64,000 nt of DNA from Clostridium hydrogenum (GCF_021432385.1 NZ_JAEACT010000002.1:2779501-2843500), one strand, 5' to 3'; positions 52,716-62,106 are shown, numbered from the stretch's first letter. Numbers and translations: made by a program. Notes: generated by a model from the letters alone, not told the origin.

Positions 52716-52934
52716 AGAGCAGAGTACAGATGACAGAGTACAGTGTACAGTGAAGGACGATTTTTCTCCGTTAACACTACGAAAGATCTGAAAACTTATT
52801 TTCTTTATTGCTGCGCAATCGCGCCATTGATGGTGCTCAGCGAAGCTGACACCATTTAAGTTTAAGATTTACCTGAGTAAAACGAAAGGTAAATTATCCT
52901 TCACTGTACTCTGTACTCTGTCATCTGTACTCTA
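52716..52934. repeat. Cloverleaf repeat, copy 6
   Basis: AGAGCAGAGTACAGATGACA ends pair with TGTCATCTGTACTCT. Arms GCGCAATCGCGCCATTG, GCTCAGCGAAGCTGAC and GATTTACCTGAG...AGGTAAAT are present. It follows the start region of the gene at 52205 upstream. Confidence 0.8.
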
Positions 52935-52961
52935 TGTTCTTTCCTTAAGCCCATGTTTTTA

Positions 52962-53148
52962 TGAAGCAATAATGTTGTAGGACAATTTAAATAAAGGCCA
53001 ATAAATCTTGGAAGCTAATTGTTAAAAGCCTTAGAAGTTTCAATCTGTCTGAGCGCCCAGCGAGTTATTGAAACTTCTTAGGATTTTAACAATTAGCTTC
53101 TTAGATTTATGACCTTTATTTAATGTCCTGCAATATTATTGCTTCACA
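52962..53148. repeat. 187-bp palindrome overlapping the nudC 3-prime end
   Basis: The left arm GAAGCAATAATGTTGTAGGA is an inverted copy of the nudC end region (TGTCCTGCAATATTATTGCTTC). Paired inner segments include AATAAATCTTGGAAGCTAAT and AAGCCTTAGAAGTTTCAA. The centre has GAGCGCCCAGCGAGTTATTG. It resembles 24311-24505 in length, arm order and in running into a gene end. Confidence 0.7.
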
Positions 53149-53948
53149 AATTCCTCAATTAACTTTCTTGCAAGAGTAAACTTTAAGGGTATATTCGGCA
53201 AATTATCCTTGCTAAACCACTTAGCATCTAATATTTCCTCACCATCAACTTTTATTTCCTCTGACTCATAGTCTGCAAAAAAACCAAGCATAAGAGAATT
53301 TGGAAATGGCCAAGCTGAACTTTTATGATATCTAACATTCTTTATTTTTATTCCAACCTCTTCAAATACTTCTCTTTTAACAGCAGCCTCTAGATTTTCT
53401 CCAGCTTCAACAAAGCCTGCGATTAAGCTGTACTTATTATTTGCAAAATTTTTATTATGAGCTAAAAGTATTTTGTCTCCTTTTATAATCCCAACTATTA
53501 TAGCAGGACAAATCACAGGATACATAACATTTCCACATTTAGGGCAAACTTTTGCCATCTCGTCTTTTTTGTTTTCTGTTTTATTACCACATTTCCCACA
53601 AAACTTATGCGTTCTATCCCAATTTAATACTTCACTTGCTCTTCCTGCTGCTAAAAATATTTCTTCTTCCATGAGTGCACCAACTTCACGTAAAGCTAAA
53701 AATTTAAAATTCTGTGCCAAATCAATTTCATCAGAAATCTCAACAGTAAAACAAGATTTATTTCCAAGTTCACCTATAAAAAACTTATTCTCATATATAA
53801 TATTTAAGTCTTTTATTTCATCAAAATTAGGTACGTATAAATTGTCTTCAACCTTTTTTAACAATAAACTTCCTTTAAAAAATACAAAACACAAATCATA
53901 AACATCACTTTTTCTAAAAACATCATTTAATATTTTAAATTTACTCAT
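53136..53948 (-). CDS. nudC: NAD+ diphosphatase (NADH pyrophosphatase) NudC
   Basis: The 270-residue Nudix hydrolase splits NAD(H) to NMN(H) and AMP and can decap NAD-RNA. Visible: N-terminal domain, zinc ribbon CGKCG and CPKCG (about 115-140), and Nudix box GFVEAGENLEAAVKREVFEE with VG. SMLMGFFADY-like (LMLGFFADYES) matches the NudC signature after the Nudix box. The last codons lie in the arm of a palindrome. It is 18 bp downstream of the MATE gene, so probably co-transcribed. Confidence 0.94.
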   Translation of the reverse strand: MSKFKILNDVFRKSDVYDLCFVFFKGSLLLKKVEDNLYVPNFDEIKDLNIIYENKFFIGELGNKSCFTVEISDEIDLAQNFKFLALREVGALMEEEIFLAAGRASEVLNWDRTHKFCGKCGNKTENKKDEMAKVCPKCGNVMYPVICPAIIVGIIKGDKILLAHNKNFANNKYSLIAGFVEAGENLEAAVKREVFEEVGIKIKNVRYHKSSAWPFPNSLMLGFFADYESEEIKVDGEEILDAKWFSKDNLPNIPLKFTLARKLIEEFVKQ

Positions 53949-53966
53949 CTCTATTAAATCCTTTCA

Positions 53967-55319
53967 TTAACTTGCAACATTATTTTTTTGTATACGAAAA
54001 TACGCTTTTCTGTGCTTAATACAAAGTGGCACCTCATATGCAAGCATTATAATCCATCCACCTAAACAACTTAATGCAATACCTACAATACCCATTTTAG
54101 GTGCTAGCAAATAAGAAAGTACTACTCTACCAACAATTTGTAAAAAAGTTGACATTAAAGTAATCTTTAAATCTCCCATACCCCTAAAGTAGCCTTGTAT
54201 ACCATTTGTCCAGCTTGGAAGCAAGTAAAAAAATGCCATAAGTTGAAGATAGTTTACTCCTAATTTTATAACATTCCCCTCATCGTTTGGCACAAATAAC
54301 TTCATAAGCCCTCTAGCTGAAAAATACACTATTCCAACCAAAATACACCAATATAATGTCTCTATTATCATTCCGGACCAAAAGCCCCTTTTTAGACGTT
54401 CATTCTTTTTGGCCCCCCTATTTTGAGCTAAAAAAGTTGTCATTCCACTGCTTATACTTTGCTCTGGTGTAAAAGCAAAATCATCCACACGATTAACGGC
54501 ATTAAAGGTGGCAATGCTATCTACGCCCAACGGATTAACTGCGCCTTGTACTAAAAATTTTCCTACATATAAGCAAGTCTGCTGCATAGCAGTAACCCAG
54601 CTATAATTCACTGTGATTTTCAGGAGAGTCTTGTCCAATATAAATTCTTTTCTTGAAAGACGAAGCATTGGAACCTTTATGTAAACATATGTAATGCAAA
54701 AAACACTCGAAAGCATTTCCGCAGTAACCGTAGCAATTGCAGTACCTGGAACTCCCCATTTTAAATACACTACAAAAATTATATCCATAAGCACATTTAA
54801 AAAAGATGAAATAATTAAAAATATCAATGGCGTTTTCGCATCTCCAATACTACGCAATGCCGCAGCATAAACATTGTATAAAAAAGTAAAAATAAGCCCA
54901 CAAAAAATTATTCTAAGATATAACACAGAATCATTAATTATTTCATTAGGTGTATGTATCAGTTGTAAAATAGGTCTAGTTATAATAAAACATAAACTAA
55001 TCATAATTATTGTAAATACTAGTCCAGCTAACATTGTCGTAGATACTTCACGCTTCAATTTTTTTATGTTTTGAGAGCCAAAATATTCACTCATTAGTAC
55101 TGAAGCTCCCATACAAATTCCAACAATAAAAAAGATTACAATATTCATAATAGGACTTGCTGTACCAACTGCTGCTAGAGCATTTTTGCCAACAAATCGC
55201 CCAACAATAATAGAATCTGCTGCATTATAAGTTAACTGAAAAATATTTCCCAATATTAACGGCACAGCAAACTTAACTAAATGCTTTGAAATATTTCCCT
55301 TTGTCATATCCGTAGCCAT
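53967..55319 (-). CDS. MATE-family multidrug efflux protein
   Basis: The 450-residue protein has twelve hydrophobic segments in two six-helix halves (VPLILGNIFQLTYNAADSII in helix 1, FLAQNRGAKKNERLKRG in the middle). MATE pumps expel cationic drugs with Na+ or H+. It is divergent from the LexA-regulated radical SAM gene; their promoters share the 150 bp gap. GGTGAT is a weak ribosome binding site for ATG 55319; a second ATG four codons in is possible. Confidence 0.92.
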   Translation of the reverse strand: MATDMTKGNISKHLVKFAVPLILGNIFQLTYNAADSIIVGRFVGKNALAAVGTASPIMNIVIFFIVGICMGASVLMSEYFGSQNIKKLKREVSTTMLAGLVFTIIMISLCFIITRPILQLIHTPNEIINDSVLYLRIIFCGLIFTFLYNVYAAALRSIGDAKTPLIFLIISSFLNVLMDIIFVVYLKWGVPGTAIATVTAEMLSSVFCITYVYIKVPMLRLSRKEFILDKTLLKITVNYSWVTAMQQTCLYVGKFLVQGAVNPLGVDSIATFNAVNRVDDFAFTPEQSISSGMTTFLAQNRGAKKNERLKRGFWSGMIIETLYWCILVGIVYFSARGLMKLFVPNDEGNVIKLGVNYLQLMAFFYLLPSWTNGIQGYFRGMGDLKITLMSTFLQIVGRVVLSYLLAPKMGIVGIALSCLGGWIIMLAYEVPLCIKHRKAYFRIQKNNVAS

Positions 55320-55417
55320 ATTTAATCACCATCCAATTTTGCACACGCTAACGACTATGTATAATTATATATTAATTCCTGCATAAATTAAAGCTTGGAT
55401 TTATTTCATATTTTTTC

Positions 55418-55447
55418 TTTACACGAACACATGTTCTATGCTATAAT
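55418..55447 (+). promoter_or_regulatory. Promoter with LexA (SOS) box for the radical SAM repair gene
   Basis: TTTACA (55418-55423), 18 bases, TATAAT (55442-55447). The spacer begins with CGAACACATGTTCT (55424-55437), which fits the Gram-positive LexA consensus CGAACRNRYGTTYC at 13 of 14 positions. Between -35 and -10 is the classical repressor position. It also rules out the ATG at 55395 as start. Confidence 0.8.
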
Positions 55448-55469
55448 TTCAACAAAGGAGATGTTTTTC

Positions 55470-56756
55470 GTGGATGTTTTTGACAAATTAAAAATTTTAA
55501 CAGATGCGGCAAAATACGATGCAGCTTGCACTTCAAGTGGAGTTAACAGAAAAGCAACTAAAGGTGGAATAGGAAGTTCTGAGGCTTGTGGTATATGTCA
55601 CAGTTTTGCTGGAGATGGACGCTGCATTTCACTTTTAAAGGTACTAATGTCTAATGCTTGCTGCTACAACTGCCAATACTGCGTCAATAGAATTTCTAAC
55701 GATACTCCACGTGCATCATTTACTCCGCGAGAGCTTGCGGATTTAACAATTAATTTTTATAGAAGAAACTATATTGAAGGCCTTTTTTTAAGTTCTGGAA
55801 TATTAAAAAATCCTGATTATACCTGTGAACAAATGATCGAAGTTCTTAGGATTTTAAGGGAAGATTATAGATTTTCAGGCTATATTCATGCAAAAGCAAT
55901 TCCTGGTGCTGATAAAATGCTTATTGATAGACTTGGCATGCTTGCAGATCGTATGAGTGTAAATATAGAACTACCATCACAAAATAGTTTAAAGTTGCTC
56001 GCTCCAGATAAATCAAAACATTCTATTTTAACACCTATGGGACATATTCAAAGCCGAATACAAGAAAACTCAACCGATATTGTAAAATATAAGTCTGCAC
56101 CAAAATTTGTTCCCGCTGGACAAAGCACTCAAATGATCATAGGTGCTACACCTGATACAGATTTCCAAATTTTAAATTTAACTGAAAGTCTTTATAAAAA
56201 GTACAAACTAAAGCGTGTATTTTTTTCAGCCTATATGCCAGTAGCTGAAAATCCTCTTCTGCCAGCAATAAGCACAAGGCCTCCTCTTTTAAGGGAACAT
56301 AGACTTTATCAAGCTGATTGGCTGCTTAGATTCTATGGCTTCTCTGCAAAAGAGCTTTTGGATGAAAAAAATCAAAGCTTTAATCCATATATAGATCCAA
56401 AATGCAACTGGGCACTTAACCACATGGAACAATTCCCTGTAGATGTAAATTTAGCTTCCTACAATGATTTACTTAGAGTACCTGGTATTGGTGTAAATAG
56501 CGCCAAACGTATTATTACAGCTAGACGCTCGGTTAAACTTGATTTTAACGGACTGAAAAAACTTGGGGTAGTTCTCAAACGAGCACAATACTTTATAACC
56601 TGCAGCGGTAAAATTATATATGGACTCAAAATTACACAAGATTCTGTTTTACGTTCCATGCTATCAGAAAAAACTTTAAGTATGTATAGACATAATACTT
56701 TACCAGAACCAGAAGCAAAACAACTATCCTTTTTTGATAATCTTAAGTTACAGTAG
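55470..56756 (+). CDS. Radical SAM protein, putative DNA modification/repair
   Basis: About 428 residues from GTG 55470 (AAAGGAG nine bases upstream). The radical SAM cluster motif is NACCYNCQYCVNR (CX3CX2C), with a second Cys-rich patch ahead of it (GSSEACGICHSFAGDGRC). The C-terminus has a helix-hairpin-helix (YNDLLRVPGIGVNSAKRIIT), as in DNA-binding repair proteins. Families of this kind are predicted DNA repair enzymes, without a proven reaction that I know. The LexA box in its promoter supports a damage response. It is followed by its usual partner gene at 56962. Confidence 0.92.
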   Translation: MDVFDKLKILTDAAKYDAACTSSGVNRKATKGGIGSSEACGICHSFAGDGRCISLLKVLMSNACCYNCQYCVNRISNDTPRASFTPRELADLTINFYRRNYIEGLFLSSGILKNPDYTCEQMIEVLRILREDYRFSGYIHAKAIPGADKMLIDRLGMLADRMSVNIELPSQNSLKLLAPDKSKHSILTPMGHIQSRIQENSTDIVKYKSAPKFVPAGQSTQMIIGATPDTDFQILNLTESLYKKYKLKRVFFSAYMPVAENPLLPAISTRPPLLREHRLYQADWLLRFYGFSAKELLDEKNQSFNPYIDPKCNWALNHMEQFPVDVNLASYNDLLRVPGIGVNSAKRIITARRSVKLDFNGLKKLGVVLKRAQYFITCSGKIIYGLKITQDSVLRSMLSEKTLSMYRHNTLPEPEAKQLSFFDNLKLQ

Positions 56757-56961
56757 AGATTAGAGAGTAGAGAGTAAAGCGAGGATTAATTACCTAATTG
56801 GCTTATGCCCAAAGCCTTATATCCATATTTTTTAATCAAACTACGATTTTATTTTTATACTAAAAGTACTAATTAAATATCCCTCGATATATATAAATCT
56901 AGTCTTAACTTTGCTCTCTACTCTGTGCTTTTTACGTTTACAAAATTAGGAGGATACAAAA

Positions 56962-57738
56962 ATGATTAAAGAATCAAATTTAGTTTACGAATATGATGGA
57001 AGCTTCGAAGGATTACTTTGCTGCGTATTTGAAAGTTATGCAAAAAAAGAAATTCCATGTGATATTAACTTAATTGATTCAGGTACTCTAACACTTTTTC
57101 CAACAAAAAAAATTGCAACAGATTTGCAAAAATCTAATAGAGTTTTAGTATCTATACCTAAAAAAATAGGTTCTTCCGCCCTTGAATTTATGCAAAACGC
57201 TTTTTTAACATGCCTTTCACAAAAAGAACTTTATATTCTTTTATTCTTGCGAATGGGCTACACCTATGGTCCCTCCGTCATAAATATGTTATCAAATGAT
57301 GTTGTTAATACCTTGTTTAAAGCTGTTAAAAATTTGCACAATGAAAGTCACTTATTTAAAGGATTTATCCGATTTTCTATTTTTAACAATGCTTTAGTTT
57401 CAGAAATAGAGCCCAAAAATTATGTTCTTCCTCTTTTAGTACAGCATTTTTCTGAAAGATACCCAGAAGAACATTTTTTAATTTATGATAAAACGCATAG
57501 CATGGCACTTATATACAAACCTTATAGATCAACCATTATACCAATAGAAGAATTAACACTTCCAGAATTAAATGATGATGAAAGACACTTTCAAGATTTA
57601 TGGAGACTTTTCTATAAAACCATTGAAATTCAAGGACGCCATAATCCTAAATGTCGAATGAGCCATATGCCTAAAAGATACTGGAATTACTTAACAGAAT
57701 TTGGCTATATGCAAAAATCACTGCCTCCTTCAAAATAG
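56962..57738 (+). CDS. TIGR03915/DUF4130-family protein, SAM-linked putative DNA repair
   Basis: The 258-residue protein opens with LVYEYDGSFEGLLCCVFESY, the hallmark of the DUF4130 family that accompanies the radical SAM protein above in many genomes, and continues with FLRMGYTYGPSVINMLSND and PEEHFLIYDKTHSMALIYKP, HMPKRYWNYLTEF at the end. In other bacteria it can be fused to a uracil-DNA-glycosylase-like domain, absent here. The 205 bp gap contains an imperfect AGAGTAGAGAGTAAAG/CTTTGCTCTCTACTCT hairpin. RBS AGGAGG. Reaction unknown. Confidence 0.88.
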   Translation: MIKESNLVYEYDGSFEGLLCCVFESYAKKEIPCDINLIDSGTLTLFPTKKIATDLQKSNRVLVSIPKKIGSSALEFMQNAFLTCLSQKELYILLFLRMGYTYGPSVINMLSNDVVNTLFKAVKNLHNESHLFKGFIRFSIFNNALVSEIEPKNYVLPLLVQHFSERYPEEHFLIYDKTHSMALIYKPYRSTIIPIEELTLPELNDDERHFQDLWRLFYKTIEIQGRHNPKCRMSHMPKRYWNYLTEFGYMQKSLPPSK

Positions 57739-57803
57739 ATTGTGAACCTTAAATATAAAGCATCATATATTAGTAATGTAACTAATAATTAAGGAAGACT
57801 CAC

Positions 57804-58418
57804 ATGATGCTAGTTTTATCTGCTTTACTATTTAGCTTATCCTCCAACTTAGATAATTTAGTTGTAGGTACTGCTTACGGAATAAAGAAAATAAAAATAG
57901 GAAAAGTTGCAAATCTTATAATAGCTATTGTTACATCTACAGGAACATTTTTATCTATGTCTGTTGGATACTATATATCAAGATTTTTGTCTCACAATCT
58001 AGCTAACTTTTTAGGTGCTGGTGCCATTATTATACTTGGAATATATTTCGCAATTGAAAGTATAATAAAACTTATAAATAATACTAAATCAAAAGAACTT
58101 TCTTTAAAAGACATCGATGATATGATTGAATATGCTGAGAAATCAGATTTAGATAAATCCGGTGATATAGATATTAAAGAAGCACTGCTTGTGTCATTTG
58201 GACTAACTTTTAATAACTTAGGCACAGGCATAGCTGCAAGTGTAACTGGGGTTAGTATCGGCTTTACGGTTATTTTTACATTTATATTAAGCATCATTAC
58301 AATTCTACTTGGAGAAGCCCTTGGCAATCATGTAATTGGTAAAGTTTTAGGAAAGTACGCTCCTTTAATTTCGGGTATAATTCTTATATTACTCGGCATT
58401 ATTGAATTATTCAATTAA
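57804..58418 (+). CDS. ytaF: Sporulation membrane protein YtaF (MntP-like)
   Basis: The 204-residue protein has six hydrophobic segments of the MntP/YtaF type (SALLFSLSSNLDNLVVGTAY and FGLTFNNLGTGIAASVTGVS, two pseudo-repeats with conserved Asn/Asp). A soluble loop has an EF-hand-like DLDKSGDIDIKEAL. YtaF is made in the B. subtilis mother cell; transport of a metal ion is likely but not established. RBS AAGGAAG. It ends in a repeat and a strong terminator. Confidence 0.85.
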   Translation: MMLVLSALLFSLSSNLDNLVVGTAYGIKKIKIGKVANLIIAIVTSTGTFLSMSVGYYISRFLSHNLANFLGAGAIIILGIYFAIESIIKLINNTKSKELSLKDIDDMIEYAEKSDLDKSGDIDIKEALLVSFGLTFNNLGTGIAASVTGVSIGFTVIFTFILSIITILLGEALGNHVIGKVLGKYAPLISGIILILLGIIELFN

Positions 58419-58518
58419 AGATAAATCACTTGAAACTTCAAAATTAATTTGTATCAAAATGCCGGTTTCTTGGCATTATGGTGCACATGAATTTTAATAG
58501 TTGAAATGGTTTATCTAT
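58418..58518. repeat. ~100-bp hairpin repeat, GATAAACC subtype
   Basis: AAAGATAAATCACTTGAAAC and TAGTTGAAATGGTTTATCTA pair. It starts on the last base of the ytaF stop codon, as several other copies touch gene ends. Confidence 0.75.
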
Positions 58519-58522
58519 ATAA

Positions 58523-58574
58523 ACAGATACTGCTTAAAATCTAATTGTAAAAGTAGATTTTAAGCAGTATCTGT
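58523..58574. terminator. Shared terminator of ytaF and alr
   Basis: ACAGATACTGCTTAAAATCT and AGATTTTAAGCAGTATCTGT are perfect complements around a 12 bp loop, followed by TTTTTTT on the plus strand. Confidence 0.85.
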
Positions 58575-58595
58575 TTTTTTATCAAAGCACATGAA

Positions 58596-59717
58596 CTATT
58601 CGTAAATCCTTGCTACCCTTCTGCCTATGTTACAAATAAATTCATAATTAAAGCTCCCTGCCATATTTGCTAATTCTTCAACGGTGATAATATTTTCGCC
58701 TTCCTTGCCGATTAAAGTCACCTCATCTTCAATTTGAACATTAGCTATATGTGTCACATCTACCATCATTTGATCCATGCAAACTCTTCCAAGTATAGGA
58801 GCATATTCTCCATGAATTAAAACTCTCCCCTTTGAAGAAAGTCCACGCATATATCCATCAGCGTAACCTACAGAGACTGTTGCAATTTTAGTATTTTCTT
58901 TTGTAATATAAGTTTTTCCATAGCTAATACCATTTCCAGCAGGTACTTCAGACACATTTATTACATGAGCCTTCCAGGTTAAAGCTGGCTTTAATTTAAT
59001 AGAATTTTTATCTACTTGCTCTGAAGGATACAAACCATATGTAATTATACCGCTCCTAACCATATCAAAACGATGATCCTTAAATTCCATGATTCCTGCA
59101 CTATTGCAAACATGTTTGATAGGTATATTTACTTTCTCGTCTTCAAGCATTTTCAAAAATTCATCATATGCTGCTTCCTGCATTTTAGTATAACTTTTAT
59201 CCTCTTCATCTGCACAGGAAAAGTGAGTAAACATTCCTTCAAGAATTACATTTTCCATACCTGCAATTTTTTTTATATCAAAAATACTTTCTTTATTCAC
59301 TTTAAAACCAATTCTATTCATTCCAGTTTCTACTGCAATATGAACTTTTATTTTCTTATCAAGCTTAGCTGCACATTTTGATAACTCTTCCGCCATTTTA
59401 ATATTATAAATAGTTTGAGTTATATCGTATTTAACTAACTTATCATTTTGACTTTTTGACGTATATCCTAAAATTAATATTGGTATTTGTACACCATTTT
59501 CTCGAAGCTCTACTGCCTCTTCTATAGTTGCAACGGCAAAATAATCAACTTTATCTTGAAGAAAATTTCCTAGCCTTACAGCTCCATGCCCATAACCATT
59601 AGCTTTTATTACTGCCATAACTTTTACATTGCTTTCTATTTTTCCTCTAACCTCATTTATGTTGTGTTCTATAGCCGCTAAATCTATTTTTGCATAAGTT
59701 CTAAGATACTCTTTCAT
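58596..59717 (-). CDS. alr: Alanine racemase
   Basis: The PLP enzyme interconverts L- and D-alanine for peptidoglycan. About 373 residues: PLP lysine in VMAVIKANGYGHGA near the N-terminus, second-base Tyr and neighbours in GISYGKTYI, and substrate-binding GRVCMDQMMVDVT. ATG 59717 has AGGGGTG. It follows the D-glutamate-cyclase-like gene by about 110 bp and the transaminase in the same direction, so D-alanine and D-glutamate metabolism are grouped. Confidence 0.96.
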   Translation of the reverse strand: MKEYLRTYAKIDLAAIEHNINEVRGKIESNVKVMAVIKANGYGHGAVRLGNFLQDKVDYFAVATIEEAVELRENGVQIPILILGYTSKSQNDKLVKYDITQTIYNIKMAEELSKCAAKLDKKIKVHIAVETGMNRIGFKVNKESIFDIKKIAGMENVILEGMFTHFSCADEEDKSYTKMQEAAYDEFLKMLEDEKVNIPIKHVCNSAGIMEFKDHRFDMVRSGIITYGLYPSEQVDKNSIKLKPALTWKAHVINVSEVPAGNGISYGKTYITKENTKIATVSVGYADGYMRGLSSKGRVLIHGEYAPILGRVCMDQMMVDVTHIANVQIEDEVTLIGKEGENIITVEELANMAGSFNYEFICNIGRRVARIYE

Positions 59718-59829
59718 ATACACCCCTAGCCCCCTTTATCTATCACTTAAATAAATAGATTTTTCAATTAAATATTTCTGCTGGTGTGCATTCTATATTT
59801 AATAAACATATTAAACTTTTCACCATACC

Positions 59830-60930
59830 TCAAATTATATCTTTTAATTTTTCATCACTGAAATTTTCATCATAAAATCCAAGTTCAATTACCTTTTCAA
59901 ACCAAGTAGCACAAGTTTTTTCTAATTTCATAGCAGATTCTACGGTTTCTCTCATTAAGCTTACTATTGACATATTCATCTCCAAATTACATCCATCTAT
60001 TGCTGGAATTAAATCTCCATACATATCTATCATGCCACTTCTAGATGCTGTAATCATGGCCTCTTTTTCCATTTCCTTTGTATGCATTATATTTAAATCC
60101 TTTTTTAAATAAGCCAAGGCTGCTATAAGTCCGTAACATCCCCAGTCTGAAACGGTTGCCGTTATAACATTATCTGCTGCTACCTTTGCTAATATTCCTC
60201 CCTCACAACCACAATTACAGCCTCCCTTTGCTGCATATGGTACATATTCTTCTAGATGTTCTTTTAAAGTTCCCATGCCAAGTTCATTTCCTAAGTCTCC
60301 TATGGCTATATTTAAAACACCTTTTTTTTGTAATTTAGTAAATAAAATGTCCTGTTTTGCTTCAAGTTCACTTACATCCAAACCAACGGCATTATGATAA
60401 ACGCCAATTGAATTAGCTCCTGGGCACTCTATACTTATAACAGCACTTGGAATTCCTTTTGCTATAAGTTCATCTGCCTCGCTTTCTGCTTTTTCTTTAT
60501 CCTTTGTAAATGGTATACACGCTATTGATAATGGATATTCTTTTAATTCCTCAATGCTCCCTTGAAAATGAAGTCCAATTACATATGCCAAATTATTTAC
60601 TGCTTCTAGATTATCTTCTGGGCACACAATCACAGGTTTTACGTTAAAACCTTTTACCAAAGCTCTAGCCAAAAGCATTGTACTTACAATCCCATCCATT
60701 TCAGCTTTTTTAAATGGACGTAGAACGAAACCTGTCATTATATATACGATGTCGCCTTCCTCTAAGGTATCTACTAATTTTTTAGCACTATTAATAGTCA
60801 AAGGTTCTTTAGCATAATCTCTTGCAGCTCTATATAAAATTCTACACACACCATATCCTCTAGGATCTAAATTCATTAAATTGTCTAGGTTTTCACCTAT
60901 ATTCAATATTGTTAACTCTTCCTGATTCAT
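59830..60930 (-). CDS. DUF4392 family protein, D-glutamate-cyclase-like
   Basis: The 366-residue protein has the features of the DUF4392 family, whose mammalian member DGLUCY turns D-glutamate into 5-oxo-D-proline: IVYIMTGFVLRPFKKAEMDG (the substrate-loop Asp-Gly), VKPVIVCPEDN, ISIECPGANSIGVYHNAVG and GDLGNELGMGTL. Near 240 a Cys cluster GGCNCGCEGG could bind metal. It is 18 bp downstream of the D-amino acid transaminase gene, consistent with D-Glu as the shared metabolite. The activity in bacteria is inferred. Confidence 0.8.
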   Translation of the reverse strand: MNQEELTILNIGENLDNLMNLDPRGYGVCRILYRAARDYAKEPLTINSAKKLVDTLEEGDIVYIMTGFVLRPFKKAEMDGIVSTMLLARALVKGFNVKPVIVCPEDNLEAVNNLAYVIGLHFQGSIEELKEYPLSIACIPFTKDKEKAESEADELIAKGIPSAVISIECPGANSIGVYHNAVGLDVSELEAKQDILFTKLQKKGVLNIAIGDLGNELGMGTLKEHLEEYVPYAAKGGCNCGCEGGILAKVAADNVITATVSDWGCYGLIAALAYLKKDLNIMHTKEMEKEAMITASRSGMIDMYGDLIPAIDGCNLEMNMSIVSLMRETVESAMKLEKTCATWFEKVIELGFYDENFSDEKLKDII

Positions 60931-60948
60931 ACCTCTTCCCCCCTAAAA

Positions 60949-61791
60949 TTAATTTGTTGCTTCTATAAATTCATTAAGTAGTGCATCTTGAAGCTTTTTA
61001 ATAAGTTCTGGTGCTTTTCCACCTACAGGCTTTCCATCTATTTCACACGCAGCCATACAAAACTGCCCTGAACTTGTAACTATAACTTCATCTGCTTCCA
61101 TTAATTCTTTTAAGGAAAAAGCTGTTTCATTAACAGGTATCTCAAATTTCTTACACATTTTTATAATATGAGCTCTTGCTATACCTGGCAAAATTAAATT
61201 ATCTGTTGGTGCCGTTTTAAAAATTCCATCTTTTATAATAGATACATTGCTGTGAGCACATTCAGTCACTCTATCTCCTCTGTGAAATACTGCTTCTTGA
61301 CAACCTGCTTCTTCTGTTTTTTGTGCTGCAATTACACTTGGAAGCAAATTTAAAGTCTTTATATTACAGTGTAAAAATCTAGTGTCCTCCAAAGTGATTA
61401 ATTTTAACTTTTGAGACATATCCTTTATATTTAGCGGCTTTAATATTATCCAGAGATTTGCTTTTACTTCTTCTGGTGGAAAAGCATGATTACGCATTCC
61501 TGTTCCTCTTGTAACCTGCCAATATACAAACTGTTCTCCAGAATCAACCTTTTTAACCATTTCTGTTAATAATTCTTTTAATGTTTCCTTTGTATATGGA
61601 ATTTTAATTCTTAGCAAACCTGCACTATTATAAAAACGATCAATATGCTCATCTAATGCAAATATTTTATGGTTTCTGCTGTAAGTTGCATCATAAACTC
61701 CATCACCAAAATAACATACCCTATCGTTCATTGGTATTTTCATGTTCTCAACTAAATCAAATTCCCCATTGTAATATCCTAAATTTTTCAT
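60949..61791 (-). CDS. dat: D-amino acid transaminase (class IV)
   Basis: This PLP enzyme moves amino groups between D-amino acids and 2-keto acids (D-Ala and 2-oxoglutarate to D-Glu). 280 residues: Tyr in YWQVTRGTG, PLP lysine in HCNIKTLNLLPSVIAAQKT, Glu in QEAVFHRGDRVTECAHSN, and VIVTSSGQFCMA. RNHAFPPEE is a D-AAT signature. RBS AGGAGG. First gene of the D-amino acid unit. The 61792-62106 gap upstream is AT-rich promoter sequence with no further gene. Confidence 0.92.
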   Translation of the reverse strand: MKNLGYYNGEFDLVENMKIPMNDRVCYFGDGVYDATYSRNHKIFALDEHIDRFYNSAGLLRIKIPYTKETLKELLTEMVKKVDSGEQFVYWQVTRGTGMRNHAFPPEEVKANLWIILKPLNIKDMSQKLKLITLEDTRFLHCNIKTLNLLPSVIAAQKTEEAGCQEAVFHRGDRVTECAHSNVSIIKDGIFKTAPTDNLILPGIARAHIIKMCKKFEIPVNETAFSLKELMEADEVIVTSSGQFCMAACEIDGKPVGGKAPELIKKLQDALLNEFIEATN

Positions 61792-62106
61792 TTACCATTA
61801 CCTCCTAAAATTAAAAAATCATCAATCTAAACAGCTTGTTTTTAAATTTATGTCATAAATATATGTATTAAATTATCAATTTGTAATTTAAACTTATGAT
61901 ATATTATTAAATAATTTTTTTCAATATTTTTTTTGATTTAGATATGATTTATTTTTTATTTAGTAAATAACAGAAATATTTTTGGTTTTAAGTTAAATAA
62001 TTCGAAAAATTTACTGTTTACTAATTTTAAATTACATACCTTAAATACCGAAATTCATTGCATAAAAAAAAGACATTAAAATAAATGTCTCAATAAAAAC
62101 CTTTAT

